64,000 bases of DNA from contig JAURVB010013878.1 in the NCBI GenBank assembly GCA_033002965.1, positions 62,001 to 126,000 on the forward strand. Direction: 5' to 3'. A program made the translations under genes and the position numbers. The stretch comes from Piper betle. Taxonomy: Eukaryota; Streptophyta; Magnoliopsida; Piperales; Piperaceae. Under the pieces are notes generated by a model, which saw only the letters and a list, made by a program, of their open reading frames with translations, ran no database searches and had not been told where the DNA came from. How positions within the stretch are numbered: position 1 is the stretch's first letter; each line of letters opens with the position of its first letter. Below, piece by piece: positions 9,719 through 21,356 of this stretch.

Positions 9719-11439
9719 CCTATACATGTACAGTGTGTCTCAAAGAGTATGAAATCATACTTTGAATGGAACTGTGGAGTCTGCATCTGGTCAGTGGCAC
9801 ATACACTAGTATTCTACTTATCTCAACCATCTAGTAAATTGATGATAGGGCTAGTATCTCTGAAATGGTGAATGTGAAAATGATCGGGTGGAGTCTCGAC
9901 TCTGTCTAACATCTCTGGTCACATGAAAAGTGAATAGATCTACCGTGAAAAATTAGTTACACTGCTCTAGGACTCTAACTAGTATGTGTCTCATCCACAC
10001 GTGGTCTGATATCAGGTCTACGGGAATAGTACACTGATATGAGAAAATCTTACTAGGTATGTACATCACTTTATTTGTGGTGATGTGAGGATCTTCGTAT
10101 GAGTTACAATGGGGTAATGAAATTCTATATAGGATACTAGGTGTCTCAAATATATAGGTAGGTCTATGGACATGTCTATAAGATCATCATAATTGGACTC
10201 CGCCATAGGTGGCCAACCTATGGAACAACCAATCAATGATGAGCTTGAGAGACGGCTCCTAAGTGGATCTAGTTCAATCAACTTACAATAGGCATATGTT
10301 TCTCAATACCATACTAGTCATGCACTTCTAAATGGATGGGGTTCAAATGACCCAAAGATCTACTATCTCCTCGAGTCTACAGGGACTCATAGTGAGGTTT
10401 GACATGTGTCTCGTCTGCTCTTTAGTGGTGTGTGATCTGTCATCCCGTACCGATTCGTAGTACTAATATTGACTCACAACTACTACCACTGTAGCAGACT
10501 CTTAAGCCAAGCTATCAGTCAAGATGAGCATACACTAGTGCCCCTCTATTTGGTTAGCATGGTTTGGTCTAACTAAAGTCCCTATCAACGTTGCTCCCAA
10601 GCTTGGGTGAAGTTGTCTCGTCCAGATTGGTATGTTATCGGTTACCTGCATTATAAGTCCTAAATAGTGCATCAAAGGTACCTCCTATACTTGGGGAAAA
10701 GGCTAAATCCCATGTATCAAGGAAGAGACCTAATTGTGCTAGTGAAGCACAAGGAAAACATTGTCTCCCTAATGGACTCTCCTTCACTAAACCCATCATC
10801 TATGCCAAAATTCTAATATGAGTCAAATATCTCTCTTTGGCCAGGCCAAACTCTAAATGAGTTAAACTACAAATCTGATCATCTGCTAACAATCTGATCC
10901 ATACAACCCTAGCTGTGGGTCACACATTTGATGTCATACTAACAGAACAATCTAACCATTGTGGTCATCCCATCTAGAGATCATACTATCATGTTTTTTA
11001 AGTTTGTCCATGTACATCCATTTGATGACTATTACTAACGCCGCCTAATGATCCCTATAAGATGATCACTAACATTATCTTGCAATACACATTTGACCCA
11101 TGGATGTCAGGTCAAGGCGATGATATATAAGATGGCTAGTGAAGTCAATCATGTGCCAACACATCTAAAAAATTCTACTGTGCCTAACATTCCTCTGCCC
11201 AAATGATGTTACCGTAGCTATATCTTATCCTCAAGCTCTGATCCAACATTGCTCTCAATATTGTGACATACGGTCTCTATGCAAAGGAAAGAACATCCTC
11301 AAGTAGTTGTCCTCCTGTAGGGTGAGGTAACTACTTGACCTTTGCTTTCACAATAACCACCCACTTAAATGGCGGTAATGCATCACAGATGGTGGTAGTG
11401 CAACATGGTCGGTGATTGTGTATCACAGACGATGGTTGT
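9719..11439 (-). mobile_element. D element internal segment 3, non-coding or decayed
   Basis: Stretch of 1.7 kb between solo LTR A2 and element C. No frame is long. A minus-strand frame of 71 codons at 10066-10281 and its surroundings look faintly like a decayed integrase, but not enough to claim it. By position it is the internal part of the minus-strand D element. Its right end is a degenerate tandem motif that continues after element C at 17934. Confidence 0.5.
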
Positions 11440-12884
11440 TGTTACGGGGTTTAGCTCGTGGGACGGTCGAGAGCTAGGGTTTGGTGGTTGTCCCTAGCAT
11501 TCCCGCATCGAAGTCGGGTGGCCGGTGCTATCCGAGTGTTGAACAACCTACCTAGCATTTATCCGTGATGTGGGCAAGTCCAAGGTCTGACTGGCGCATG
11601 TGGTCTATCGGGCGAGTTGCTGTTCGGGCGAGCTACCATGCAGTACCGATAGCAGGCTGGGGCAGACAATTGGTCGGTAAGGAGTACCGAGCAGGCCGCT
11701 ACCTGGTACCGAGTGTGGTGCGGGTTCCAGGCGCGTGCAAGGTCAGGCGCAGCCAGGACATTCTACCGAGCAGCGTGGCGGGTAGAAGTGCGGGTTCCCG
11801 ATGCATGGGATGCGAGCGACCAGGCATCATGACCAGGCGAGCCAGGCACCAGGGCCATGCGTTATTGTACACGCGCATGGGTGCTGTGGAACGGGCAGAC
11901 TAGGGTTCAGTACTGGGGTCGCTGGTTCGATAAGGCGACCACACCACACCCATGAGGGGTTCGGTGTTGGGTCGAACCTAGAATGCGATCAGTCTTTTGC
12001 GCCACACCCAGGGGTAGGCTTTCCGGTAATTTTGCTGGAATCCCAGGGGTGAGTGATGACAAGGCTTGGAGCATGAGGACCGTTGATCGTGGATTGGACG
12101 GTGAGGATGCAAGCTGGGGACGTGGTGCCCACTAGTCCGGAAAGTCTATATAAGGAGATGCCATCCTTGTTTAGAAATCAGAACAACAAAAGAGAGTTGA
12201 GTGTGTGAGTGATCTCAGTGGGGGAGTGAAACTTGGTCGGGCAAGGGGACGCCTTGGGGTTACTGCAGTCAGGCCGAGGAGGGTCTGGAACACCAAGGGG
12301 GATTACCGGGGTAGTCGTCGTCTGCCTTTAGGGTCAAGGCTCACACACCTGTTGTTCGGCAACCCTGCGCGGTGAACCGAGGGTTGGGTGAAGTCCTGTC
12401 GAGTGAGGGTCGAGAGGCACGGTCGTGGGGTTTGCATGTCCACGACCGGCGGGTAGTCTAGAGGGATTACCTGTGTATATCCTCTATTCACGTTGTAAGA
12501 ATAGAGGTTGGGATTTATCCTGTAATTGGTGTGATGTATATGTCATGTTTGTGCACCGTGGTCTAGACCAGTGATTCTGTGGTCTAGGGGCACCGAGCAG
12601 GGTACTCGGTACGTGGGGCGTGTAATCACTTGCGACTTGGTGATCGGTGTGTGTGTTCGGTACAGGGTCTGGCAACTTGGTTACGGTACGCAGGCGTTGG
12701 TAGCTGGGCGCGATACTGGGACTGGGTGCGTGCGATACTTGCAGGCGTGCGGTCCGAGGCCGCTGTGCACCACAGCACGTTGGGGTGCGGAGGTGGTGTT
12801 GGCTGGTGTTTCCAGGGAGGGAAACACGCCGCACAGTGGCAGTTTGGGCAAAAAAATTTATCCCCTAAACTGACCCCTGTGACA
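11440..12884 (+). repeat. Element C 5' LTR (1445 bp)
   Basis: Pairs with 16489-17933 at the same length. A TATA box TATATAA lies at 12147-12153. Ends CCCCTGTGACA, directly before the PBS. Confidence 0.95.
12147..12153 (+). promoter_or_regulatory. TATA box in element C 5' LTR
   Basis: TATATAA followed by GGAG in the middle of the LTR; the same motif is at 17196-17202 in the 3' LTR. Expected to set transcription start about 30 bp downstream. Confidence 0.6.
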
Positions 12885-12886
12885 GA

Positions 12887-12897
12887 GGTATCAGAGC
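12887..12897 (+). promoter_or_regulatory. Element C primer-binding site
   Basis: GGTATCAGAGC, matching the initiator tRNA-Met 3' end complement, 2 bp after the 5' LTR. Confidence 0.85.
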
Positions 12898-12989
12898 TCG
12901 GAGTTCGGTAGGAGCCGAAGGCTTTGCGAGGCACGTCTCTACTTTCAGAGTAAAGTCTCCACACTTTGCCAGTAAGTAGGTACCAAGAG

Positions 12990-13983
12990 ATGGACACACA
13001 GGAGCGTGTGACGCGGCTGGAAGTGCTGGTGGGAGGACCTACCAGTAGTGACGATGGGCGAACCATCTTCGAGACAGTCCTTAACACAAGGGATGAAGGA
13101 CTTGGGTTCTCGGGTGAGCGACATACCCGGGACCAGCCGTAGCAAGGATGAAGCAACGGTGGGACTGTTTGAGGAGTTCCGGGATATCATAAAGGCTTTA
13201 CACACTGACGTTGTTCTGTTAAAGCAGGTTGTCGCCAGATATCCTCAACCAGGTTTGGTTGACCGTGCAACCGAAGAAAGCTCGGTTCCAGGAAGGCTCA
13301 AGGTGCCGGAGCCAAAGAAGTTCGAGGGAGCTAGGTCAGCCAAGGACCTAGGGAACTTCATCTGGGACATGGAAGAGTACTTCGTTGCTGCGAACATACC
13401 CGAAGAGCACCAGGTTTCTTTGGCCAGCATGTATCTATCGGGGGATGCCAAATTGTGGTATCGCACTCGCACCGAGGAGGATCAGAGTGCTGGTCGACCC
13501 CGAAGGGAGACCTGGAATTCCTTAAAAGAGGAGCTTCGGGAGCAGTTCTTGCCATCTAACACTACATGGGTGGCAAGGGACAGGCTCAAGAATTTGAGAC
13601 AGTCCGGAACAGTGCGGGAGTATGTCCAGGAGTTTAGCTTTTGTCTCCTCGACATCAGAAACATGTCAGAGGAAGATAAGTTATTTAACTTTATCTCTGG
13701 TTTGCAGCCTTGGGCTCAGGTGGAGTTGAGGCAGCAGAAAGTCCAGGATTTGCCTGCGGCTTTGGTGGCAGCCGACGCCTTGGTGGACTTGCAACCGCGA
13801 TCGCGTGTCAAGGAGGATACCCAGGGCAAGATGACCAAGGGCTGTCGAGACAGCCAACGGGAGGGCAGAGGGCCATTCCAGCCAAAGAGGGGGCCAGACG
13901 TTGCGTCGGGCAGCAGGGATCGTGGGCCGGGTGTTCCAGCATCCGGGTGCTTTCTGTGTGGTGGTCCGCATCGGGCAAAGTAG
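12990..13983 (+). pseudogene. gag: gag polyprotein of element C, broken
   Basis: Capsid/nucleocapsid protein that would package element RNA. The likely original start is ATG at 12990 (MDTQERVTRLEVL...), but the frame shifts around 13050-13130. The long open frame is 13048-13983, 311 codons beginning with a non-ATG codon. It contains a retrotransposon gag domain: the segment around LASMYLSGDAKLWYR, WNSLKEELREQF and REYVQEF is typical of PF03732-like gag. It ends in a zinc knuckle start CFLCGGPHRAK, where an in-frame TAG (13981-13983) falls immediately before the final Cys codon. The knuckle is therefore cut, and the next frame shifts again into the protease. Clear homologue, not functional as read. 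Confidence 0.88.
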
Positions 13984-14011
13984 TGTCCGAGCCGAGGTAA
14001 GGTGAATTGCC

Positions 14012-14734
14012 TTGGTGGCGGATGTAGACCAGGACCATGAGGAGGAGCCTCTTGCCCGAGCGTCTACCCTTCAGATACTCGGGGCGTTGCGAGCTGAACG
14101 CTCAGCTTCTGAGGGAGCTGGCCTCATATACGTTCCATGTGTAGTGAACGGGAGAGCAGTTTCAGCCTTAGTAGACACTGGTGCTACGCACAACTTTGTT
14201 TCCAATGGGATGGCGTTGGAACTAGGGTTGAAGACTGGGATTGTGACCAGCAAGGTGAAGGCGGTGAACTCACAGGCGAGACAGGTGCAAGGTATAGCCA
14301 GAAATGTCGGAATTTGCTTGGGGAAGTATGAAGGGCGAGTTGATTTGATGGTCATCGAACTCGATGATTTTGATCTGATACTCGGGAATCCTTTCATGCG
14401 TTCTGCTGGTGTGGGAGTGTTTCCACAGCTGGAAGGTATACTGATCGCGAATGAAGCGGGTGCATATTTTGTTCATGGGCAGAGAGGATCTTCCGGGGTC
14501 AAGTGCAGCACTGTCAGGGAGAAGCATCTGTCGGCAATGCAGGTGACTCGAGAGTGCACGGGGGACTTGACTGGCCTTGCAGTAGTGGTGATGATCCAAC
14601 CGGACCAGGTGGTGAGGGTACCGGATTTGCTGGTAGATGCTGAGTCTACCGAGTTGCCAATGGGGTCTTCCGAGAGGACGATCGTTCACCAGATCGAGTT
14701 GGTGCCAAGGAGGGTACCAGCGCCGGCGCACTAG
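14012..14734 (+). pseudogene. Retropepsin (aspartic protease) of element C, with start of RT
   Basis: Open frame of 240 codons shifted by one base relative to gag. Near residue 55 it has the retropepsin active site in LVDTGATHNFVS, followed downstream by DLILGNPFM, the second conserved part of plant gypsy proteases. The enzyme would cut the Gag-Pol polyprotein. The C-terminus (VHQIELVPRRVPAPAH) resembles the segment leading into reverse transcriptase. After a TAG at 14732-14734 the same frame goes on with PDELTQIQ, which also fits the RT N-terminus, but the RT body is absent. The upstream frameshift and the downstream stop make it a relic. Confidence 0.87.
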
Positions 14735-16488
14735 AGTGTGGTGCCGGACGAACTCACACAGATCCAAATGTGGTTCCTAGATGGGGGAAAATTCAGCCGT
14801 CATGTACCATGGGTTACAGGAGGTGACCGTGTGGAAGAAGTACCCAGTTCCTTGGAGTTGGACCTGACGTCGGGAAGTGATGGGTGGATCACGAGGGTCA
14901 ACCGATGCAGGGCTCAAGGAGCATTCTCTGTGTGAAGAGCCGTGTGAGTTCGTGATTAGGGGAGTTGTGCTTCCCTAGAATTGGCCAAGTATGGTGCGAG
15001 TGAGGAATCAGGCGGATTCCATTGCCGAGTGGACGCCGACAGGGGTGACTGGAAGGAAGAGCTTCCTAGGAGTTTGGCCAATTACGGGAAGTTCGTACAT
15101 GGAATGAGCCATGTAGTGTCATCTTTGAATGACTTATGGGAGGATAAGTCGAGGCATGGTCGAAGCTATGCCTCACAGCTTTCGAAAAGTCTCGGAGCTG
15201 TGATCATCGGAGCCAATTCTGGAACGGCCGGGTTCCAGGCAACCTTTGGAGTGGTGACGCACTTCAGAATGCCGGGACAGTGGAAGGCAGCAAGGGCTAG
15301 CAGGAGTACATTGTCCAATTATGGCAGGTTTGCTTGTTGGATCTGAGTTCATTGTCAGGAGGACAGTGGAGCTAACGCCTTGTTCCAGACCCAGGAAGAG
15401 GTTACTCGAGAGGTTAGCAGGGTCAGATCGCGACAACAAGAAACTTGGTTGACAGAGCAAGTCGGTGCTTGGCTCATATGTGTTGGTTAGATGATGAGTT
15501 TAGCCTATGACTGGAAGGGATCGGCTATTTATATTCCTTACCGGTAGGCTAAGACAAAAGCTGAGGGGGTTTCCACATTCCCCAATGGAACGACGTCCAG
15601 GTTGAGTCTGGATGTGTACCCGGTGTTAGGGTGAATCGTTATCGGCAATACAACCGATAACGCAACCTTTGTGAAACTCGTGACTGGAGATTTCCAGCAG
15701 GGTAGGTGCATTGACAGAGTTGGTGATTGGGATGCTGCAGCGCTAACTTGACCTGGAGATCTTGAAGCTCGATCTCATGGACATGGTGTCCAGTTTCCCG
15801 AAGAAGAAGGGAGCAATAGCAGGGTTACTCTATCGAGTCTCGGAGTACGCTGTTCTGGAGCAGTGCCCAGGATTACCCAACTATGGGCTGCTTGCCGAAT
15901 CATGGGGAAGTACGCGAGGTACAAGCGGAAGGAAAGAGATCGGTAACCAGTAACCAAGCTCAGTCGGGAGAGGCTGAGATATGGATGCATTACTCAGGAG
16001 GAGTATGTGAGACGTTCATTACCTCTTGCACGGTGCGGCTAGAAAATCTGCATTGTGGTCAGCTAACGAGGCTTAGTTCTCCGACGTTGTGGACCGGGGA
16101 TGGTGCAACGGGCCGAATGAGGAGCAATGCGGACCTGACGGGGAGGGCATATCATTCCGTGTGGAGAGCAAGTGATGCTGACGCTCATGCCCAGATTTTG
16201 GGAGAAAATCTGGTGTACCAAGTGAAGGTACGGGTTCCTTTGTGTGTTTTCCAAGGGGATTTGGTCAGCCTGGTTTGAATAACTGTCTGTGAGAGCTTCT
16301 ACTACTGCCGGCGAATAAGAGGGAGTAGGGACTTTTGAAGCAGAGGTACGTCAACCTGGGGGCTTCGAAAGGGCAGACAGAGTGATTCAAGTGGGAACAG
16401 GAAGGAGATCTTTGCGTGAGATGGGTCAAGAGGCAGGGCAGGACTCAAACCTCCGATGAGGACATCGGGTCTCATTGGTGGGGGAGAC
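14735..16488 (+). mobile_element. Element C distal internal region, no recognisable pol
   Basis: About 1.75 kb with only short frames (65, 121, 63 and 131 codons). I find no Y-x-D-D box, RNase H or integrase motif by eye. It ends in the PPT GGTGGGGGAGAC (16477-16488). Either heavily decayed pol or non-pol sequence acquired by the element. Confidence 0.7.
16477..16488 (+). promoter_or_regulatory. Element C polypurine tract
   Basis: GGTGGGGGAGAC immediately before the 3' LTR; plus-strand priming site. Confidence 0.75.
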
Positions 16489-17933
16489 TGTTACTGGGTT
16501 TAGCTCGTGGGACGGTCGAGAGCTAGGGTTTGGCAGTTGTCCCTAGCATTCCCGCGTCCAAGTCGGGTGGCCGGTGCTATCCGAGTGTTGAACAACCTAC
16601 CGAGCATTTATCCATGATGTGGGCAAGTCCAAGGTCTGACTGGCGCATGTGGTCTATCGGGCGAGTTGCTGTTCGGGCGAGCTACCGTGCAGTACCGATA
16701 GCAGGCTGTGGCGGACAATTGGTCGGTAAGGAGTACCGAGCAGGCCGCTACCTGGTACCGAGTGTGGTGCGGGTTCCAGGCGCGTGCAAGGTCAGGCGCA
16801 GCCGGGACATTCTACCGAGCAGCGTGGCGGGTAGAAGTGCGGGTTCCGGATGCATGGGATGCGAGCGACCAGGCATCATGACCAGGCGAGCCAGGCACCA
16901 GGGCCATGCGTTATTGTACATGCGCATGGGTGCTGTGGAACGGGCAGACCAGGGTTCAGTACTGGGGTCGCTGGTTCGATAAGGCGACCACACCACACCC
17001 AGGAGGGGTTCGGTGTTGGGTCGAACCAAGAATGCGATCAGTCTTTTGCGCCACACCCAGGGGTAGGCTTTCCGGTAATTTTGCTGGAATCCCAGGGGTG
17101 AGTGATGACAAGGCTTGGAGCATGAGGACCGTTGATCGTGGATTGGACGGTGAGGATGCAAGCTGGGGACGTGGTGCCCACTAGTCCGGAAGGTCTATAT
17201 AAGGAGATGCCATCCTTGTGTAGAAATCAGAACAACAAAAGAGAGTTGAGTGTGTGAGTGATCTCAGTGGGGGAGTGAAACTTGGTCGGGCAAGGGGACG
17301 CCTTGGGGTTACTGCAGTCAGGCCGAGGAGGGTCTGGAACACCAAGGGGGATTACCGGGGTAGTCGTCGTCCGCCTTTAGGGTCAAGGCTCACACACCTG
17401 TTGTTCGGCAACCCTGCGCGGTGAACCGAGGGTTGGGTGAAGTCCTGTCGAGTGAGGGTCGAGAGGCACGGTCGTGGGGTTTGCATGTCCACGACCGGCG
17501 GGTAGTCTAGAGGGATTACCTGTGTATATCCTGTATTCACGTTGTAAGAATAGAGGTTGGGATTTATCCTGTAATTGGTGTGATGTATCCGTCATGTTTG
17601 TGCACCGTGGTCTAGACCAGTGATTCTGTGGTCTAGGGGCACCGAGCAGGGTACTCGGTACGTGGGGCGTGTAATCACTTGCGACTTGGTGATCAGTGTG
17701 TGTGTTCGGTACAGGGTCTGGTAACTTGGTTACGGTACGCAGGCGTTGGTAGCTGGGCGCGGTACTGGGACTGGGTGCGTGCGATACTTGCAGGCGTGCG
17801 GTCCGAGGCCGCTGTGCACCACAGCACGTTGGGGTGCGGAGGTGGTGTTGGCTGGTGTTTCCAGGGAGGGAAACATGCCGCACAGTGGCAGTTTGGGCGA
17901 AAAAATTTATCCCCTAAACTGACCCCTGTGACA
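16489..17933 (+). repeat. Element C 3' LTR (1445 bp)
   Basis: Same length as the 5' LTR with scattered substitutions and no indels that change length. TATA motif at 17196-17202. Confidence 0.95.
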
Positions 17934-18609
17934 GTTGTGCTATTCGGATGGGGGTTGTGCAACTTGGACGGGGGTTATGCTACTTGGGCGGCGATTGTGC
18001 TATCAAGGTGCTGAAGTCTGATCCTGATCATGTACATTGTGGACCTTTTAGTGTCTCTAGCATGTTTATCTTCATGTGTGAATCTCCTCAGAGGTAGCTG
18101 CTATTAACTAAGCTAAGGTTATCAAACCATGCATATCTGATCATAGTGGTGACACACACGATGGAAAGATAATGTGAGCCTACAATGGTTTCCTGAAATT
18201 TGGAGTAACTATTTCTATAAGTACTGATTGGTTCTCAACAGCAATCACTGATCAAGCCTTGGCAAATCAAGTGAAATCCGGGCAATCATTTAAATCTGTG
18301 GTCAAATGTAATCTTATTCATTCTCAATGTGTTCCTGCCTCTATCTATTGAAGAGTAACCAATAATATTGTTAGTACAGACATACACTAGTGGTAGAGGA
18401 GGAGGCAGGGAAGAATCAATGAGACTATAAATCCACCGTGCTACTCATCCTCATCCATTGTTATCTATTGGAAGTGGTCCATCTAAGTCATCTGCCCTAA
18501 ACTCTCATCAATGCTCCAAGTGTTCCAAGTGCTTAAGCGGATCTGTGGGCGTAGCCACATCCTCCATCAACAAGGATCAACAAACGTCTATGTTCCCCAA
18601 TGTAGACCT
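17934..18609 (-). mobile_element. D element internal segment 4, no gene seen
   Basis: Continues segment 3 after element C. Begins with degenerate repeats of about 20 bp of the form GGGTTGTGCnACTTGGACGG. A 94-codon plus-strand frame crosses into the LTR and is not recognised. Confidence 0.45.
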
Positions 18610-19704
18610 CAAAAAATGCTGTCAGCAGCACAGCTGGGGTCACTGCCAGTCGGGATCGATAGAGGAAAAGATGGGGAACGTGATGGTGTTGGCAATCGGT
18701 AGCGTCCGGTTGGTGGCTGGCAAGAAAATGAACAAAAAGTAGCGGTATCACTGCTGAGAGGGGTGATCGCAGCCGCCCCGGTGGTCATGGGTGGTTACAA
18801 AATGGAGATCTTGGCAAGGGAAAGTTGTCATGCTGGTCGGTTTTGCTGGAGAACACTCACTAGAGCGGAAAATGGCATGAACGGATGGTGGCGGCAGCAG
18901 AAATCAATTGGAAAAACACTATCGCTGGTGGTGCCTACGGTGGCACAGGTGGCGATGGTGGGTATGGACAAATAGCCAGCCGTAAGATGGTCTCGGCCAT
19001 ACTAATCCAGCGGCCAGAGGAGGGCCGCAGTCTCACCAGCGGAAAGCCAAAGTGGCCATGACTCTAAGGGTGAATAACTCCAAAATTGGGAGATAAACAG
19101 CTGAAAATTGATGGGTGAAGTTAAGGTTGAGTGGACAACTCAAATAATGCCACGTGGCCTAGTGGGGTCCACCTATGGGTATATGCAATACATAAATATG
19201 GATGAAAAGTTCAGATCGAGACCGTCCAAAGTCAAAACCAACACGAGTTGTAAAAGTGACTCGATAGGCAAAAATCGAGGCAATAAGGCTAAATCAGACT
19301 TGAACTGTTAGCTCAATTGAGTGAAAACCTACAACTCGATCAAGCTGGGCCCTCATGGGCACAATCTGGTGATCCCAAATCCCTATGATGCATGCAAATG
19401 GGATACTATGAAAATCCCAAGTTGATTCTAAACGCTGGATTGGCCTAAATCTAGGCCTAAAACCTTGGCTAATTCATAAAAATCATATGTAAACCTCGCG
19501 TATACACTAATAACTCACACTCTACTATCGGCTAACTCAAGCTATCATCTGCAAGTCAGGTATACTCAGCCACCATAAAATGCTTATATGGTCATCTGGG
19601 CCTCTTACTCATATTCTAAAACTTGGTCTAGCTCGAGCTCACACGAACCGACCGGGTAAAACTAAAATCAGGTAAAACCCTAAGCCAAAAACTAGGGTTT
19701 TACA
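18610..19704 (-). repeat. D element 5' LTR, truncated (minus strand)
   Basis: Read on the minus strand it starts at 19704 with TGTAAAACCCTAG. An 11-bp inverted repeat (GTAAAACCCTA with TAGGGTTTTAC) sits at its tip. It matches 1880-2986 along its length. The similarity stops near 18610, so only the first 1.1 kb of the LTR remains. The right flank (19705 onward) belongs to a different LTR, so 19704 is a true element boundary. Confidence 0.72.
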
Positions 19705-21356
19705 CTTATATTTCAGAAACTTTGAAGTTTTATTAAAATCATGTAGAAAGCAAAACTAAATAGCCCAACATCGAAGGGATCTAATGAAACACTGCTGATG
19801 CCATCCTACATCCAAAACATAGTTAAACTCGACACATAGGGAGTCTAGCAGGGCTGAAGCAAAGGGAGAGAATTACAGACTTGGATGAGTAGAGCTCTGT
19901 ATTTTAGTCTGTGAGCTCATCCACAATACCAAGGGTAGAGATGCAACTAAACAAAAATCAGGTCAAATCGGCATGCAAAACGACGTAAAGCCTCCACACA
20001 AGCTGAACACTTAACATCACTTAATTATCTTAATTAGGTCCTAAACAAAGTATTAAACTTTATTAGGTAACTTAATTAAGGTTTTGGTTTCATATTCACT
20101 TAGTGGACTTTAATCAATTATAGGGTTTTTAATTAAATGGGCTTACCAAAAGATTTTTAGGACAGTCTTAACAATGTCCAAATAGGCTGATTTTTGGATG
20201 GATGGGCCCTTACACTCTAAGGTTTACAGGTAAATTCTACCATGGCTGGCCTATGGCCAATCAAGGGGAACATGACCAGTTAAACTTGGCCCTAAGGTAC
20301 TAGAATAGCATTCCTGGGATGCACACTAATTTTATAACTGATCGTTTATGGGCTAGAAAACTTTAAATGGCCTTGGATCAGTGGGCCGAGTTATCTAACA
20401 CATGCAGCTTAAGCTCAGTAAGAGTTCGGCCCAATTTATTTTTTAAACGGGTCTAAGTGGATTTGACAATTTGGATCACTCGATGGGCTATTTCTGGAGC
20501 TATCTAGAGCCTAACGAATTGAAAATTCTCAAATAAATTTAAGAACCTACCCAAATGGCCCCAAAATTTGTCACGGTGCTACTAAGACATAGGGTATGTA
20601 AAACCCGTGACTCGAGTCAGAGTTTTACGGGAGTGAACCAGTTGGTTCAACCGTTGGTTCGAGTCGAGTCAGCTTCATGGACCGCGAGCTTAGTGAGTCG
20701 AGTCAGCTTCATGGACCGCGAGCTGAGTTGAGGCCAACTGTGAGTTATGATTGATGAGGGTCATGTATGCTCAAGTATACGATGATAATGTCTTAAAGAT
20801 GATGAAAAATGGGTTATCAAGTATATGGAGGTATACAGTATTGATTGTTATTTTTATTTTATTGCAGAATAGTTTTAGGCCGAATAACGCATTAGGACGC
20901 GTTGGATTATATTCGGGTGGGTTATTAGTTATAGAACATATCATTTAGATGTTGTTGTGTTCGTTTGATTTTACGGGATTTTTCCCAAATTTTTTGGATT
21001 TTTTAGGATTTATTAGGAGATAGTTATTATTATTAACTCGAGTCGGAGTCGAATCAAGTTTAATTTACAAAAATGCCATCGCATGCCCCTTCATCTTCCC
21101 CAACACTTTCCCCTCCCAAAACCCTATCACCGCCTTTTGTCGTCGCCACCGCCGCCACTGTCGACACCGTGCTGCCACCGATCAACGCCGCCCCACCCCA
21201 CCGTGCAGTCGTCGTGCCGCCATGACCCAACCCGGCCACCATCTCGTCGCCACGACACCGGATTGCCCCACAAGACGCAACGCCCTCCCTCGTCAATTCG
21301 CCGCCGTTCTGACCGCGCCGCCACCGCTGTGACCCCGATGACCACCCCCTCACCAG

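Larger units (their letters stand above)
11440..17933 (+). mobile_element. Ty3/gypsy-type LTR retrotransposon C, pol-deleted (6494 bp)
   Basis: Complete at both ends: LTRs 11440-12884 and 16489-17933 are each 1445 bp and start TGTTAC. The target-site duplication GTTGT is perfect (11435-11439 and 17934-17938). PBS at 12887-12897 and PPT at 16477-16488 lie in the expected places. Internal region is 3604 bp. It has a gag frame, a retropepsin frame, then a short match to the start of reverse transcriptase, after which no RT, RNase H or integrase is recognisable. By eye the LTRs differ at roughly 25-30 positions (about 2%), so the insertion is recent. Mobility would need proteins from another element. 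Inserted in the D element. Confidence 0.95.

Noticed and set aside
10066..10281. Minus-strand 71-codon frame and neighbours resembling a decayed gypsy integrase
   Set aside because: Similarity by eye is limited to scattered residues; it could be chance. Reported only as decayed D internal sequence.
12484..12834. 116-176 codon minus-strand frames in the element C LTRs
   Set aside because: Antisense frames within an LTR, present in both LTRs by duplication; no family recognised.
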